A stretch of DNA of 48,395 nt from Candidatus Raymondbacteria bacterium RIFOXYA2_FULL_49_16 (GTDB lineage Bacteria; Fibrobacterota; OXYB2-FULL-49-7; XYB2-FULL-49-35). The DNA lies in assembly GCA_001789205.1 (NCBI GenBank), contig MFYT01000047.1:1-48395 (forward strand). The letters run 5' to 3'. The first letter of the stretch is position 1. Each line of letters opens with the position of its first letter. Shown here piece by piece: positions 9,201 to 18,051 of this stretch. A program made the translations under genes and the position numbers. The notes below the pieces were generated by a model. The model did not search any database, was not told where the DNA came from, and worked only from the letters and a program-made list of their open reading frames with translations.

Positions 9201-11862
9201 CGACACCATTCTGATCACAGCACTCAAGGACACTGTCAGGCTTCGCGCAAAGCAGACCGACGACCAACTGCCAATGTCAGGCATCCACTCTCTCAGCGCC
9301 CAGTGGATTGCCTCAAATTATACGTGGTGTGCCGCCTCAGGGTTCAGCCAGAACAACACGGTCACGCTCATGCCCATCCGGTCGGCTGCGGGTATCATTA
9401 CCCTTATCTCCCAATACGATACTTCGAGTCAAGGATCCAATCCTCTCCTCGATACGGTGTATCTCAAAATCGCGCCGCCTGAGATCGCGACCTTTGCCAT
9501 CTCGTATCCAACCACACCAGTTGTCGCTGGCCAGCCCGCGGCCGTGGTCATCTCCGCTGTGGACAAAGACGGTCATGTTATTACCGATCCCATCCGCACA
9601 ACGCCCAGCACGCTCTGCTTTACGGTCGATGTCCCAACCATTGTCGAGAAGGACGGCTTTTTTGATACGCTCTACGCGGGCCAAAACAACTGCATGTCGA
9701 ATCCTTTTACAGACGGTGAGTTCAGGGCCGACTTTCTTACTTTTATAAGCGGCGACAATCAGATAGATATAAGCATCACGTATGGAAGCGGCCAAACCTT
9801 TAATGGATCCTTTACCCTTGATATTGTTCCTGATGTTCCCGATTCCATTGTCATAGTAAAGCGGGGCGATCCTGATTCAACTCCTGTTCTCATTGACACG
9901 CTCAGTTCATTCGGGACCTCGGACCAAACATCCCAGTGGTATGTGGCCCTGCTCTTCGACAAATACGGCAACCTTATAACCAGCCAGACCATCACCTCAC
10001 GCGTGGGTTGGAGCGTGGTAGACCTGCCCGCGAACCTGAACATTGTAGGCAACGAGGCCATGTACAATGCCGCGAACCTGACCAGCGGCGGCCTGGGAAC
10101 CTTAACAATCACCTACAATTACAACGGTGTAACCATATCCAACACCTTCCAAATTGCGGTCATTCCGTTGGTTGGCGTGGCAATGGTCTCAACACACGAA
10201 TGGGTGCCCGACACAGTGTCGGGCGTTTCTGAAATCCAGGATGTATTGACCAATGTGTTTGGTGTCAATGTTTCAGCCATACCTGCTCAATACCCCGCCT
10301 ATTCATATAACGGCGCGCTTGTTAAAAAACTCGAATCGTTCGGGTTCATGCCATACTGCGACGGGTATCTCGATTATCTCAACATTGTTATGAGCGATAC
10401 GTTTACCCTGCTCGACAAACATATTGCCGGGGTCAATTTCCGTTTCAACAGTTCCACGGGCATACCTGACACCATCTATTGGGCCGACTCCCTGATCAAT
10501 ACCACCACGCAGGCGACAACCCAGCGTATGAAGTTGCAGGCCCTCTCGCTCGATAAAAGACATTACCGTCTCTGGCTGGTGCCCAACTCTCACAGAAATT
10601 CACTTCTCGAAACCGGATTCAAACCCGCGGTTGTCTTTAACAATGGAAATGTGACCCATACAATGGTGCGTATTGGCAATGGTGCCACCTTTGCCCGTAC
10701 AGTGCAGGACAGCACGCGCGATTCAGCCGCGCCGGTCATCCACCGCTTCCTGTACAAAAACAACATATGCAATACCGCGGTCACCACCAACGAGGTTAAA
10801 ATCGCCTTTAGCGAACCCATTGATTGGTCACAGGCGCCTGATGTGCATTCCATTTATTCATTCACGCTCATCAATGGCGCAACAAAGGATTCTACCTTCA
10901 TGCACAGCACAAGTGTCACAATTTCCGGCGCCAATGCCATTGAAGCGCTCGATGATAAGCTTGCCTGGAACTACAACAAAAACGAGACAAACAAACTCAT
11001 GACCTACCGTATTGAGGTGGCCCAGAGCGCTGATCAGAAGTTCCAGATCGGCGGTACACGGCTTCGTTTCTCGGTAAATCCTTTAGACCATAAATTTAAA
11101 GACCTGAGCGGTAACCTGGCAACCTTAAAAGACAACCGGCAGGTTTCCCTGGAAGCCGAAGGCGTACAACAGACCGTTTGCGGTTTGAATGGTCCGACCT
11201 CAGTGTCGCGCTACGACGCCATGGTTTACAACTGGAGTACAGATCCCGCAACACATGAACCCATTCCCAATTTCCCCTTTTTCGGGTTTACCGTCAATCT
11301 GCGCACTATCACGAACAATTCAACCGATTTTATCCTGATAACCCCTGGCGGGATCACCAACAGCAATGCCACAAACGGCTATTTTTACGGTTATAGCCTT
11401 GATACCAACAAAGTCCTGGTTACCGCTTCAGCTACAATTTACGATGTCTTTGGCAATTCAGTCGCTTCCCCGTCATCCAATAAAAACCTTCGCCGCCATT
11501 TCAAGGTGGGCGATCTTGTGTCCGCAACCAACTATGCCAACCTTGGAACGCTCGATAGCGCGACAATCGACAGCATGTATATATGGCTCCGCGCTGTTGA
11601 ACCTGGCGCGCCCGACACATTGCGGCCAAAGCTCAACTCTACGGTCACCATCGGCTACGATTACATTATGCAACACTGCAATCCAAACACCAGCGATGAA
11701 ATATGCATACCCGCATGGAACTGCCTGAATGCAAAAGGCAGATTGGTGGCGCCGGGTGGATACATTGCCACGGTTTCAATAGCCTCACCCGGAAATGAGA
11801 CAACCGAAATCAGAAAGCTTATTGTTACCAGCGGCGCGCAGGAGGTTGGTGTCGGGTTTTAA
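6256..11862 (+). CDS. Giant secreted protein with N-terminal VWA domain
   Basis: 1868 residues. The signal peptide is residues 1-21 (hydrophobic core LFLLMLTSLSFA, then AQ). A von Willebrand factor A domain spans about 74-310 with an intact MIDAS metal site: D81-N-S83-G-S85, a GGTAIY threonine loop and 'ALTDGDD'. The following roughly 1500 residues are beta-rich repeated Ig/FN3-like modules with many 'DTLYAVVRD' and 'GTLTITYNYNG' type strands. The C-terminus ('GGYIATVSI' then 'KLIVTSG') looks like a final beta-sandwich strand pattern common in surface proteins of FCB bacteria, but not a clear T9SS domain. The start is set by AAGGAG 8 bp upstream. It is divergent from the other giant gene and followed by a strong terminator, so it is probably monocistronic. 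A role in surface adhesion or metal-dependent ligand binding is inferred from VWA-family behaviour. Confidence 0.85.
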   Translation: MIPYAKIAGLFLLMLTSLSFAQTADTSELYVTRTLSHDTIYFEGADIYGPYNTHSTVTLRGVATNDTLFLGQKYDIVFVTDNSGSMSSRTAGTRQWHDSITPTGDTIRVSRIQGAYNAVANFIDSFANQGMRVSLMYFSGVVGTAYSLGNDFELAKAKADTFINGSQRVNGVSYGGTAIYAGIHNAVRYVSENYRKTEGGAIPVVIALTDGDDNASGEWGTATCPGHGYCWPSLQPNLGVVEVAAVDSVISVIDSVRDAGVDLRVYTINLGLDDVSNYLHNIAAAGAGQWAHSNNGADLSPIFQSFWADIVDITAIKINSNTPMVIDVLGPDIHYVAGSYGVNTSSGYVVPTNFTVTNVGGLQVLSFSIDTVKLGQFFEVHYDITAARTTLSGGVVERKRVNNAVSDDPTNHSKIQYLQYLDSIARTVIKPMGRSYINVRSLTDGIYLSTTPGAFTDPGQIISLPFNQYDTAKYGPTTFYPLLLQRGTGITQYTQVPATWNFSPMAGWVCNPPGGLSGSIASFQSVGLTIAGNNTLDGQRNFTISYNDGITTFMDSIGFDANYVAFDESVTVAGVTQRAATEVTAISEFLTTLTITGNYNQLATLPHILYAIGYTNYENFWAIDAQWSASGFTAYNFSSIFSGVANSKTITLGNAQIPAKTNTPINDAGTITITYTPTAPAGQVKTANFNLIIRDTTDYDTADFVVIAKYTDYINQGTKDILYNQAGVVAAFPSASDTLKLVGLIFDINVSGPHFVGNAAVPFSSTPLTWYVNGVLTPSTGGADPMLRLTNVPGQKDTVVAVYGGIRDTLVVTWTFGAQRILHIETAPATANTNTPVLDIDAFTMPVSIQSDTLYAVVRDEFGYAVPSAAIERWNFPDVDGYTYLTIPASDLSTNECVITKKTTPGVLSPTFLLIATLPAGINLAGVSTQTYFDTVVITLVNYSYVKNAIYADSSNGYLSAYETGIFNTQGSQYHQEEIPAGDTILITALKDTVRLRAKQTDDQLPMSGIHSLSAQWIASNYTWCAASGFSQNNTVTLMPIRSAAGIITLISQYDTSSQGSNPLLDTVYLKIAPPEIATFAISYPTTPVVAGQPAAVVISAVDKDGHVITDPIRTTPSTLCFTVDVPTIVEKDGFFDTLYAGQNNCMSNPFTDGEFRADFLTFISGDNQIDISITYGSGQTFNGSFTLDIVPDVPDSIVIVKRGDPDSTPVLIDTLSSFGTSDQTSQWYVALLFDKYGNLITSQTITSRVGWSVVDLPANLNIVGNEAMYNAANLTSGGLGTLTITYNYNGVTISNTFQIAVIPLVGVAMVSTHEWVPDTVSGVSEIQDVLTNVFGVNVSAIPAQYPAYSYNGALVKKLESFGFMPYCDGYLDYLNIVMSDTFTLLDKHIAGVNFRFNSSTGIPDTIYWADSLINTTTQATTQRMKLQALSLDKRHYRLWLVPNSHRNSLLETGFKPAVVFNNGNVTHTMVRIGNGATFARTVQDSTRDSAAPVIHRFLYKNNICNTAVTTNEVKIAFSEPIDWSQAPDVHSIYSFTLINGATKDSTFMHSTSVTISGANAIEALDDKLAWNYNKNETNKLMTYRIEVAQSADQKFQIGGTRLRFSVNPLDHKFKDLSGNLATLKDNRQVSLEAEGVQQTVCGLNGPTSVSRYDAMVYNWSTDPATHEPIPNFPFFGFTVNLRTITNNSTDFILITPGGITNSNATNGYFYGYSLDTNKVLVTASATIYDVFGNSVASPSSNKNLRRHFKVGDLVSATNYANLGTLDSATIDSMYIWLRAVEPGAPDTLRPKLNSTVTIGYDYIMQHCNPNTSDEICIPAWNCLNAKGRLVAPGGYIATVSIASPGNETTEIRKLIVTSGAQEVGVGF

Positions 11863-11914
11863 ATATAAACGTCCGTTTCGACTCCGTTCATACGGTCGTT
11901 TATGAAAAATATGC

Positions 11915-11948
11915 AGCCGGTCCTTTGAACAAGGGCCGGCTTTTTTAT
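11915..11948 (+). terminator. Intrinsic terminator of the VWA protein gene
   Basis: An 11-bp stem (AGCCGGTCCTT with AAGGGCCGGCT, one G-T pair, 5-nt loop) is followed directly by TTTTTTATTTTT. It lies 52 bp after the VWA gene stop and just before the convergent DUF218 gene. Confidence 0.85.
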
Positions 11949-11954
11949 TTTTCC

Positions 11955-12725
11955 CTACAGCCATCCCTTCATCTTGTAGACGGCAATGCCCAGCATCTCT
12001 TTCATGACCGACGACGACCAAGCAAGGTTCCAGGCATTGGGTAGCAGCGAGAACCAGTTATACGGCTTTTCTTCAGCTATATAATCGCACGGCGCTGGAA
12101 TTACGGTAAATCCCATGCGCCTGAAGATGGGTACGGAACGTACCATGTGCAGAGCTGAACTGACCAATACAATATTCTTCCCCATTTTCTTTTCTTCCAT
12201 GATTTCTTTTACATACAGCGCGTTTTCATAGGTATTCCGCGCTTTGTCCTCAATAATAATGGAATCGGCCGGCATGCCGAATTCGATCATAAGCTCGGCC
12301 ATGTCGCGGCCTTCACACTGGTCCTTAAGGATAAAATCAATGCCGCCGCCCGAAACAATGACCACGGGCGCTGCGCCTGCTTTAAAAAGCCGTATTCCAT
12401 GGAACATGCGCTCCCCTGCTTCGCTGAACTCCACATTGGTCCGAGGATAGCTTTTTGGCCTTCCGCCGCCGCCAAGAACAACAATAGCGTCACCTTTTAC
12501 CGAATATATATCAACGGGAAGATAAGTCCTTTCGACCTTTTTAACAAGCATGGTGGCCACTATTTCAGTCGCGGGCAAATACGCGACAACCAGAGCAATT
12601 CCCAGAAGCCAGATCGCGGCCTTTTGCTTTCTAAAATACAGGCATACCAATGCCGCGGCAACGCATTCCATGACCAGGCTCAAAGGATATACAAACACCG
12701 GCAACAATTTAGACAACAATATCAT
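11955..12725 (-). CDS. YdcF/ElyC-like DUF218 membrane protein
   Basis: 256 residues. Two hydrophobic segments lie at the N-terminus (LLPVFVYPLSLVMECVAAAL and AIWLLGIALVVAYL). The DUF218 domain follows, with 'DAIVVLGGGG', 'APVVIVSGGG', 'IEDKARNTYENA' and 'VLVSSALHMVRS', the usual order of conserved motifs in the YdcF/SanA/ElyC family. Members are inner-membrane proteins with an active domain facing the periplasm, linked to envelope and peptidoglycan precursor homeostasis (family knowledge). I place the start at the ATG at 12725 rather than at the upstream TTG, because GGAGG sits 5 nt before that ATG and would be buried inside the coding region with the longer start. It is convergent with the VWA gene and divergent from the nucleotide-sugar dehydrogenase. 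Substrate unknown. Confidence 0.88.
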   Translation of the reverse strand: MILLSKLLPVFVYPLSLVMECVAAALVCLYFRKQKAAIWLLGIALVVAYLPATEIVATMLVKKVERTYLPVDIYSVKGDAIVVLGGGGRPKSYPRTNVEFSEAGERMFHGIRLFKAGAAPVVIVSGGGIDFILKDQCEGRDMAELMIEFGMPADSIIIEDKARNTYENALYVKEIMEEKKMGKNIVLVSSALHMVRSVPIFRRMGFTVIPAPCDYIAEEKPYNWFSLLPNAWNLAWSSSVMKEMLGIAVYKMKGWL

Positions 12726-12853
12726 ACGTTCCTCCGGCAAAACAGGTATTATCCCATGCAGGGGACCTTGCTCTGGTTTTAGAATATATCATATTGCTTC
12801 CATTTTGCTCCAAGAATTATCTTTTTTAATAACAACTTAAAACAGGAAACACA

Positions 12854-14158
12854 ATGAAAGAAACATTACACAGAAAAATCAGGGAAAAAAGCGCCACAAT
12901 CGGGATAATTGGCCAGGGTTATGTCGGATTACCGCTTGCCGTTGAATTTGCCAATGCTGGTTTTAATGTCATTGGTTTTGACATTGACCCAGCCAAGGTC
13001 GAAAAAATAAACACTGGCGTGTCATATATTGTTGACGTAAAAAGTGAAGATCTGAAAGCGGTCGTGGCAAAGAAAAAACTCTGCGCAACCGCGGATTTCT
13101 CGCGTCTTGGCGATGTTGACTCCATATCCATCTGCGTGCCAACGCCCTTGCGTAAAACAAAAGACCCTGACATCTCGTACATTGCCGCGTCAATGGAGCA
13201 GATCTGCAAATACATGAAAAAAGGGGCCCTTGTGGTCCTTGAATCAACCACCTATCCTGGAACAACAACTGAGATGGTCCGCGAACCTCTTGAACAAAAA
13301 GGGTTTAAAGCAGGCAAGGACACCTTCATCTGTTTCTCTCCTGAACGGGTGGATCCGGGCAATGCCGTGTATAACACGAAAAACACGCCCAAGGTCATAG
13401 GCGGCGAAACGCCCGCATGCTGCGAACTGGGCGCTGCCCTGTACCGTACCTGCATTAATACGGTCCACATTGTCGGTACATCTGCTGAAGCCGAAATGGT
13501 GAAGCTGCTCGAAAACACCTTCAGGGCTGTTAATATTGCCCTGGTAAACGAACTCATGATGATGTGCGACCGCATGGGCATTAATATATGGAACGTGATC
13601 AATGCCGCTGCCACAAAGCCCTTTGGGTTCATGCCCTTTTATCCTGGCCCTGGCATTGGCGGCCACTGCATTCCCCTTGATCCCATGTATCTCTCGTGGA
13701 AGGCAAAAACCTACGATTTTTACAACCGGTTTATTGAACTTGCGACTGATATAAACGGCAACATGCCCTACTATGTCATTCATCGGGTCTCGCGCATCCT
13801 GAACCAGCACGAAAAACCCATTAAAAACTCGAAGATACTCATCCTGGGTATGGCCTATAAGGCCAATGTGGATGATTTACGCGAATCGCCCGGCCTCGAA
13901 CTATACCGGCTGTTGCGGGCCGAAGGCGCCTATGTGGTCTTCAACGATCCACATGCAACAAGCTTTAAAAGCATGTTGGGAAAAATCGTCCGTAGCACAG
14001 ACCTTACCGAAGAAACCTTGAAGAACCAGGACCTGATCATTGTGGTAACCAACCATAAAACCTATGATTATGGTTTTGTGGTCAAACACGCGAAACTCAT
14101 CCTTGATACGCGCAATGCCCTGGGTTTGTTCACCGAACCTTCGATTGTGAGGCTGTAA
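12854..14158 (+). CDS. UDP-N-acetyl-sugar/UDP-glucose 6-dehydrogenase family protein
   Basis: 434 residues, full length for the family. The N-terminal Rossmann motif is GQGYVGLP (G20, G22), followed by 'VIGFDID' ending the second strand. The substrate side has 'ESTTYPGTT' and 'SPERVDPGN', and the catalytic cysteine lies in 'GIGGHCIPLDP' near residue 270. The C-terminal UDP-binding domain has 'ILGMAYKANVDDLRESP'. The 'GHCIPLDP' and 'RVDPGN' forms point to the WbpA/WecC branch (UDP-N-acetyl-hexosamine dehydrogenases) rather than plain Ugd; this is an inference from motif style. It performs an NAD-dependent two-step oxidation of a UDP-sugar at C6 for surface polysaccharide synthesis. It is separated from rsfS by only 2 nt, so probably co-transcribed with rsfS, argS and the kinase. 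Confidence 0.92.
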   Translation: MKETLHRKIREKSATIGIIGQGYVGLPLAVEFANAGFNVIGFDIDPAKVEKINTGVSYIVDVKSEDLKAVVAKKKLCATADFSRLGDVDSISICVPTPLRKTKDPDISYIAASMEQICKYMKKGALVVLESTTYPGTTTEMVREPLEQKGFKAGKDTFICFSPERVDPGNAVYNTKNTPKVIGGETPACCELGAALYRTCINTVHIVGTSAEAEMVKLLENTFRAVNIALVNELMMMCDRMGINIWNVINAAATKPFGFMPFYPGPGIGGHCIPLDPMYLSWKAKTYDFYNRFIELATDINGNMPYYVIHRVSRILNQHEKPIKNSKILILGMAYKANVDDLRESPGLELYRLLRAEGAYVVFNDPHATSFKSMLGKIVRSTDLTEETLKNQDLIIVVTNHKTYDYGFVVKHAKLILDTRNALGLFTEPSIVRL

Positions 14159-14160
14159 CT

Positions 14161-14574
14161 ATGGCGCTTCTTGGCGGAAAAAAACTGGTCGATCGCATCA
14201 TTGAACTCGCGCTCGAAAAAAAAGCCCTGAACATCAAAATCATGGACCTGCGAAAACTGAGCGGTCCGTCCGACTTCTTCGTCATTGTCTCGGGTTCTTC
14301 TGAGCCGCATTTGCGCGCTATTTCCGACAGCATATACGATGGCCTGAAAAAACAGACCGAGCGGCTCCTCCCCCTCCATGTGGATGGCTACTATACGCCG
14401 GACTGGATCGTCATGGATTACTTCGACGTCATTGTACACATCTTCCTGGACCGCAAGCGCTCCTTCTATGACATCGAAGAACTCTGGTCCGACGCCAAAC
14501 CAGTGACCCTGCGTAAAAAATCCACACAACGGAAAACAACCCCGGTGAAGAGAAAAAAGGCAGCCGGGAAATGA
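14161..14574 (+). CDS. rsfS: Ribosomal silencing factor RsfS
   Basis: 137 residues. It carries the RsfS/Iojap core: 'LALEKKALNIKIMDLRKLS', 'SDFFVIVSGSS', 'HVDGYYTPDWIVMDYFDVIVH' and 'YDIEELWSDA'. The protein binds uL14 on the 50S subunit and blocks subunit joining under nutrient limitation (family knowledge). It is somewhat longer than the usual 105-120 residues because of a basic C-terminal tail rich in K, R and T. It starts 2 nt after the dehydrogenase stop and its last 4 bases overlap the argS start (ATGA), which indicates translational coupling. Confidence 0.95.
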   Translation: MALLGGKKLVDRIIELALEKKALNIKIMDLRKLSGPSDFFVIVSGSSEPHLRAISDSIYDGLKKQTERLLPLHVDGYYTPDWIVMDYFDVIVHIFLDRKRSFYDIEELWSDAKPVTLRKKSTQRKTTPVKRKKAAGK

Positions 14575-16301
14575 TCCCTCTTGCTGATGAACTCGCTCTT
14601 CTGGTCACAGAAGCGCTAAACACGGCTTTTTCCAACACTGTTGTCACTGGTCTTGAGGTCAAAAAAACAACTGACCCAAAATTCGGCGATTATCAGACCG
14701 AATGCGCCATGACCCTTGCCCGGTCACTTAAAAAAAACCCGCTCGATATCGCCGGAACTATCGCCGCTGCCATAAAAACAGATGGCCCCATTGAAAAGGC
14801 CGAGGCTGTACGGCCGGGATTTATTAATCTGACAATCCGGACGGAATTTCTTGAGAAAAAAGCAAAAGAATGTGTTGCAGGGCTGGCTGAGTATGCCAGA
14901 CAAAGACTGTCTGGCACGCGAATCGTGATTGATTATTCCAGCCCCAATATAGCCAAAACAATGCACATCGGCCATTTCAGGGCAACTATCGTAGGGAATG
15001 CGCTCTACCGTATACTGAAATTCCTAGGGGCCGGCATTATTTCAGACAACCATCTGGGCGATTGGGGTACTCAATTCGGCAAGCTTATTGTCGCCTACAG
15101 CCTGTGGAAAGACGATACCGCATATGCTAAAAACCCCATTGGTGAACTCGAGCGCTTATATCAAAAATTCGAAAAAGAAAAAACCCCGGACCTGGAAGAG
15201 CGCGCCCGCCAAGAGCTGGTAAAACTCCAGCAGGGTGATATGGCAAATACCTCGCTCTGGCAGGAGTTCATTTCCCATTCAATGGCTGAATTCAACAGAA
15301 TATACGCCCGTTTAAATATTGTATTTGACCATACCTATGGTGAAAGCCATTACAATAGCATGCTTGCGGAGGTCGTTGAGTCCCTGCTTCAGAAAAACAT
15401 CGCACACCACGATCAAGGTGCGGTAATTATAGATACCGACAATCGATACAAAATTCACGGCCCTGTCATTGTCCGGAAAAAAGACGGCGGATTCAGTTAC
15501 GCGACAACCGACCTGGCAACCATAAAATTCAGAATTGACACCTGGGCGCCCGAGCGTATTATCTACGTCACTGATTCACGTCAGCAAGACCATTTCAAAT
15601 CCATCTTCGCTGTTGCAGGTGAATGGCTCGGTCTCAACGCAACCAAGCCAGAGCATGTCTGGTTCGGGTCAATCAAGGCCTCTGACGGCAAAACTTTTTC
15701 AACACGCGAAGGAAATGTCATTTTTCTGCGCGAACTCATGGACGAAGCTGTGCAGCGCGCGCGTACCGTTGTTGAGGAAAAAAATCCCACCCTGTCCCAG
15801 GACGAAAAGACCGCCATTGCAGAGGCAGTGGGCATTGGGGCGCTTAAGTACGCTGAATTGAACCACGATCTTAAAACCGATACGACGTTCAACTGGGAAA
15901 AGATGCTCTCCTTCGATGGCAACACCGCACCCTACCATCTGTACACGTATGCCAGGATAAAAAGTGTATTGCGCAAATATGAAGAGATCAACGGCCCCCT
16001 GCCCGTTTCTATGCCAATCCGCATTACGAACGAGACTGAACGAAATCTGGTGCTTTTGGCCGATTCCTTCTCTGGAAAGATGATGTATGCTGCGCGCGAT
16101 CTTAAACCCAACCATGTCACCGAATACATGCACACGCTTGCGCGCGAATTCAACGCATACTACAACCGGGAAGATTCCGTGGTCGTAAAAGAACCGGACA
16201 AAGCAAAACGTGAATCGAGGGCCGCTATATACAGTATGGTCAGCGAATTGCTGAAAGCGTGTCTGACAATACTGGGAATCACCCCTTTGGAACGAATGTA
16301 A
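14571..16301 (+). CDS. argS: Arginyl-tRNA synthetase
   Basis: 576 residues, normal length for bacterial ArgRS. The N-terminal additional domain ('TDPKFGDYQTECAM') is followed by the class I signature HIGH at 132-135 within 'SSPNIAKTMHIGHFRA'. 'NHLGDWGTQFGKLI' and 'SYATTDLATIKFR' are typical. The KMSKS position reads 'KTFSTREGN', the usual degenerate form in this family. The C-terminal DALR anticodon-binding domain is present ('PYHLYTYARIKSVLRK', 'FNAYYNREDSV'). It charges tRNA-Arg in the cytoplasm. It overlaps rsfS by 4 bp and is followed 10 bp later by the PfkB gene. Confidence 0.97.
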   Translation: MIPLADELALLVTEALNTAFSNTVVTGLEVKKTTDPKFGDYQTECAMTLARSLKKNPLDIAGTIAAAIKTDGPIEKAEAVRPGFINLTIRTEFLEKKAKECVAGLAEYARQRLSGTRIVIDYSSPNIAKTMHIGHFRATIVGNALYRILKFLGAGIISDNHLGDWGTQFGKLIVAYSLWKDDTAYAKNPIGELERLYQKFEKEKTPDLEERARQELVKLQQGDMANTSLWQEFISHSMAEFNRIYARLNIVFDHTYGESHYNSMLAEVVESLLQKNIAHHDQGAVIIDTDNRYKIHGPVIVRKKDGGFSYATTDLATIKFRIDTWAPERIIYVTDSRQQDHFKSIFAVAGEWLGLNATKPEHVWFGSIKASDGKTFSTREGNVIFLRELMDEAVQRARTVVEEKNPTLSQDEKTAIAEAVGIGALKYAELNHDLKTDTTFNWEKMLSFDGNTAPYHLYTYARIKSVLRKYEEINGPLPVSMPIRITNETERNLVLLADSFSGKMMYAARDLKPNHVTEYMHTLAREFNAYYNREDSVVVKEPDKAKRESRAAIYSMVSELLKACLTILGITPLERM

Positions 16302-16311
16302 GGAGGCCATT

Positions 16312-17214
16312 ATGCCTTTGCTAATCGTTGGATCAATCGGTATCGATACCATTCATACGGAACATGGTTCCGCGCCCAATGTGCTGGGCGGTTCGGCCAG
16401 CTATGCCTCGGTTGCGGCCGGGTTTTTCGACCGGGTGCACCTGGTTGGTATTGTGGGCGGCGACTTTCCTAAACAGCATATGGACCTGTACAAAAAAAAG
16501 AACGTTGACCTGACTGGGCTCGAAATGATCAGCAATGGCGCCACCTTCAGATGGACAGGGAAATACCACCCCAATTTCGCCACCCGGGACACCCTCGAAA
16601 TCCATCTGAACGTATTTGAGACCTTCAGGCCCAAAATTCCGGCCCAATACCGGAAGACCCCGTATGTGCTGCTTGCCAATATTGATCCGGAATTGCAGCT
16701 CATGGTGCTCGATCAGATTGAAAAGCCCCGGTTTGTAGCTGCTGACACCATGGACCTCTGGCTCAACATCAAACTGGAAAAAGTGAAGGAAATGCTCCGC
16801 AGGATTGACCTCATTGTCATGAACGACGAGGAGGCTGAGCAGTTCACTGGTGAAAAAAACCTGATACGCGCTGGAAAAAAACTGCTCTCATGCGGCCCAA
16901 AATTCGCCGCAATTAAAAAAGGCGCCAACGGCGCGGCGCTCTTCTCAAAAGAGGGGATTTTCCAGGTGCCTGCCTATCCCCTGGAAACAGTGGTTGATCC
17001 CACAGGCGCGGGCGACTGCTTTATCGGCGGACTCATGGGGTATCTTGCCTCTTCAGGTAAAAAATCGTTCAATGATCTGAAAAAAGGCGTAGTCTATGGC
17101 ACTGCAATGGCATCATACGCGGTCGAGGATTTCAGCCTGCAAAACCTGGTGAAATTGAAAAAAACCGGGGTAACTAAACGGTTTGCTGAAATCAGGAAAA
17201 TGACCGGGTTTTAA
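16312..17214 (+). CDS. PfkB-family carbohydrate/nucleoside kinase
   Basis: 300 residues. N-terminal 'LGGSASYASVAAGFF' and 'GIVGGDFP' match the ribokinase-family lid and first signature. The C-terminal signature 'DPTGAGDCFIGGLMGYLA' (about 230-247) contains the catalytic aspartate and anion hole. 'VMNDEEAEQFTG' is the usual middle motif. AAGGAGG sits just upstream of the ATG, in the gap after argS. The substrate cannot be told from sequence: ribokinase-family members phosphorylate sugars or nucleosides at a hydroxymethyl group. It is the last gene of the dehydrogenase-rsfS-argS run and is convergent with the PIG-L gene only 12 bp away. Confidence 0.9.
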   Translation: MPLLIVGSIGIDTIHTEHGSAPNVLGGSASYASVAAGFFDRVHLVGIVGGDFPKQHMDLYKKKNVDLTGLEMISNGATFRWTGKYHPNFATRDTLEIHLNVFETFRPKIPAQYRKTPYVLLANIDPELQLMVLDQIEKPRFVAADTMDLWLNIKLEKVKEMLRRIDLIVMNDEEAEQFTGEKNLIRAGKKLLSCGPKFAAIKKGANGAALFSKEGIFQVPAYPLETVVDPTGAGDCFIGGLMGYLASSGKKSFNDLKKGVVYGTAMASYAVEDFSLQNLVKLKKTGVTKRFAEIRKMTGF

Positions 17215-17226
17215 CGCCCCTGAGCA

Positions 17227-18051
17227 CTAGCCAACCCGATACATTCGTTCCAGCCCCATACGTGCCCCATTTGCTTCTTGTAATTGTTGTGCTCTAACAA
17301 GTACGCCCTGCCGATAACTCTCCTCAACCTGCGTGGGATAGCATTTCTCTATCATGCGGTATTTTGCACCAGAATCAATGGCGTAATCGACTGGGAAGCA
17401 GCCTGCTTTTTTCAGGAATATCGTTGCTGTCCGCCAATCCCCGGGAGAAGCAAGACCAGTATATGGCTGGTCCTCGCCAAAATAGATGGAGGCCCTGACG
17501 CGTTTTCCCAGGGTTTTACGGGCATTGAACACTGCCTCGCGGACAATGACATGATCAATATGCTCTTTCATAGCCATGGGCACAAGCAACGCTGTACGCT
17601 CTTCTAGAAGCCACGTGAGCGCCGCCTTTTTGACGCGGGTATAAATTTCCCTGTCTTCTCTGGTAAACGAAGCCCTGTTTCCCCATGGAAATTCAAACTT
17701 TTCTCCTGATTTCCAATGTTTGCCGCGTAACAGACATTCCGGTTCAGTCATAAGTTCGTACGTATAACACCCATGGCCAATGCACATATCAAGGCAATTC
17801 ATATCCTCAAAGAGACGTATGCCGGTTACGAACTGAAGGCGCTTAAGGCTTTTATCCCTGTTGCCTTTATCGTCGCGTGATTGATAGATCGAGCGGCTGA
17901 ACACATTGACAACTGTCATTACTTTCGCCTTTATGGCCCCGGTTTTTTTCATTTCAAGCAGATACCCGCCAAAGGTTAGCGGCGCATCATCGTAGTGCGG
18001 GGAAATAATGCGTATGTGCGGTTGGGGAATGACACGTGCAATATTAACCAT
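17227..18051 (-). CDS. PIG-L/LmbE family N-deacetylase
   Basis: 274 residues from the ATG at 18051. The zinc-binding motif appears as 'PHYDDAPLTFGG' near residue 18 (family consensus PHPDDxxxGxGG) and the second as 'EHIDHVIVREAV' (HxxH). This family removes acetyl groups from GlcNAc-linked substrates such as GlcNAc-PI, mycothiol precursors and chitin oligomers. The reading frame stays open about 100 codons further upstream, but that part overlaps the kinase gene and reads as non-protein-like sequence. The ATG at 18051 overlaps the kinase stop by 8 bp, a typical coupled start. It is the third gene of the NagB-like/kinase/deacetylase operon, so an amino-sugar deacetylase role is inferred. Confidence 0.85.
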   Translation of the reverse strand: MVNIARVIPQPHIRIISPHYDDAPLTFGGYLLEMKKTGAIKAKVMTVVNVFSRSIYQSRDDKGNRDKSLKRLQFVTGIRLFEDMNCLDMCIGHGCYTYELMTEPECLLRGKHWKSGEKFEFPWGNRASFTREDREIYTRVKKAALTWLLEERTALLVPMAMKEHIDHVIVREAVFNARKTLGKRVRASIYFGEDQPYTGLASPGDWRTATIFLKKAGCFPVDYAIDSGAKYRMIEKCYPTQVEESYRQGVLVRAQQLQEANGARMGLERMYRVG

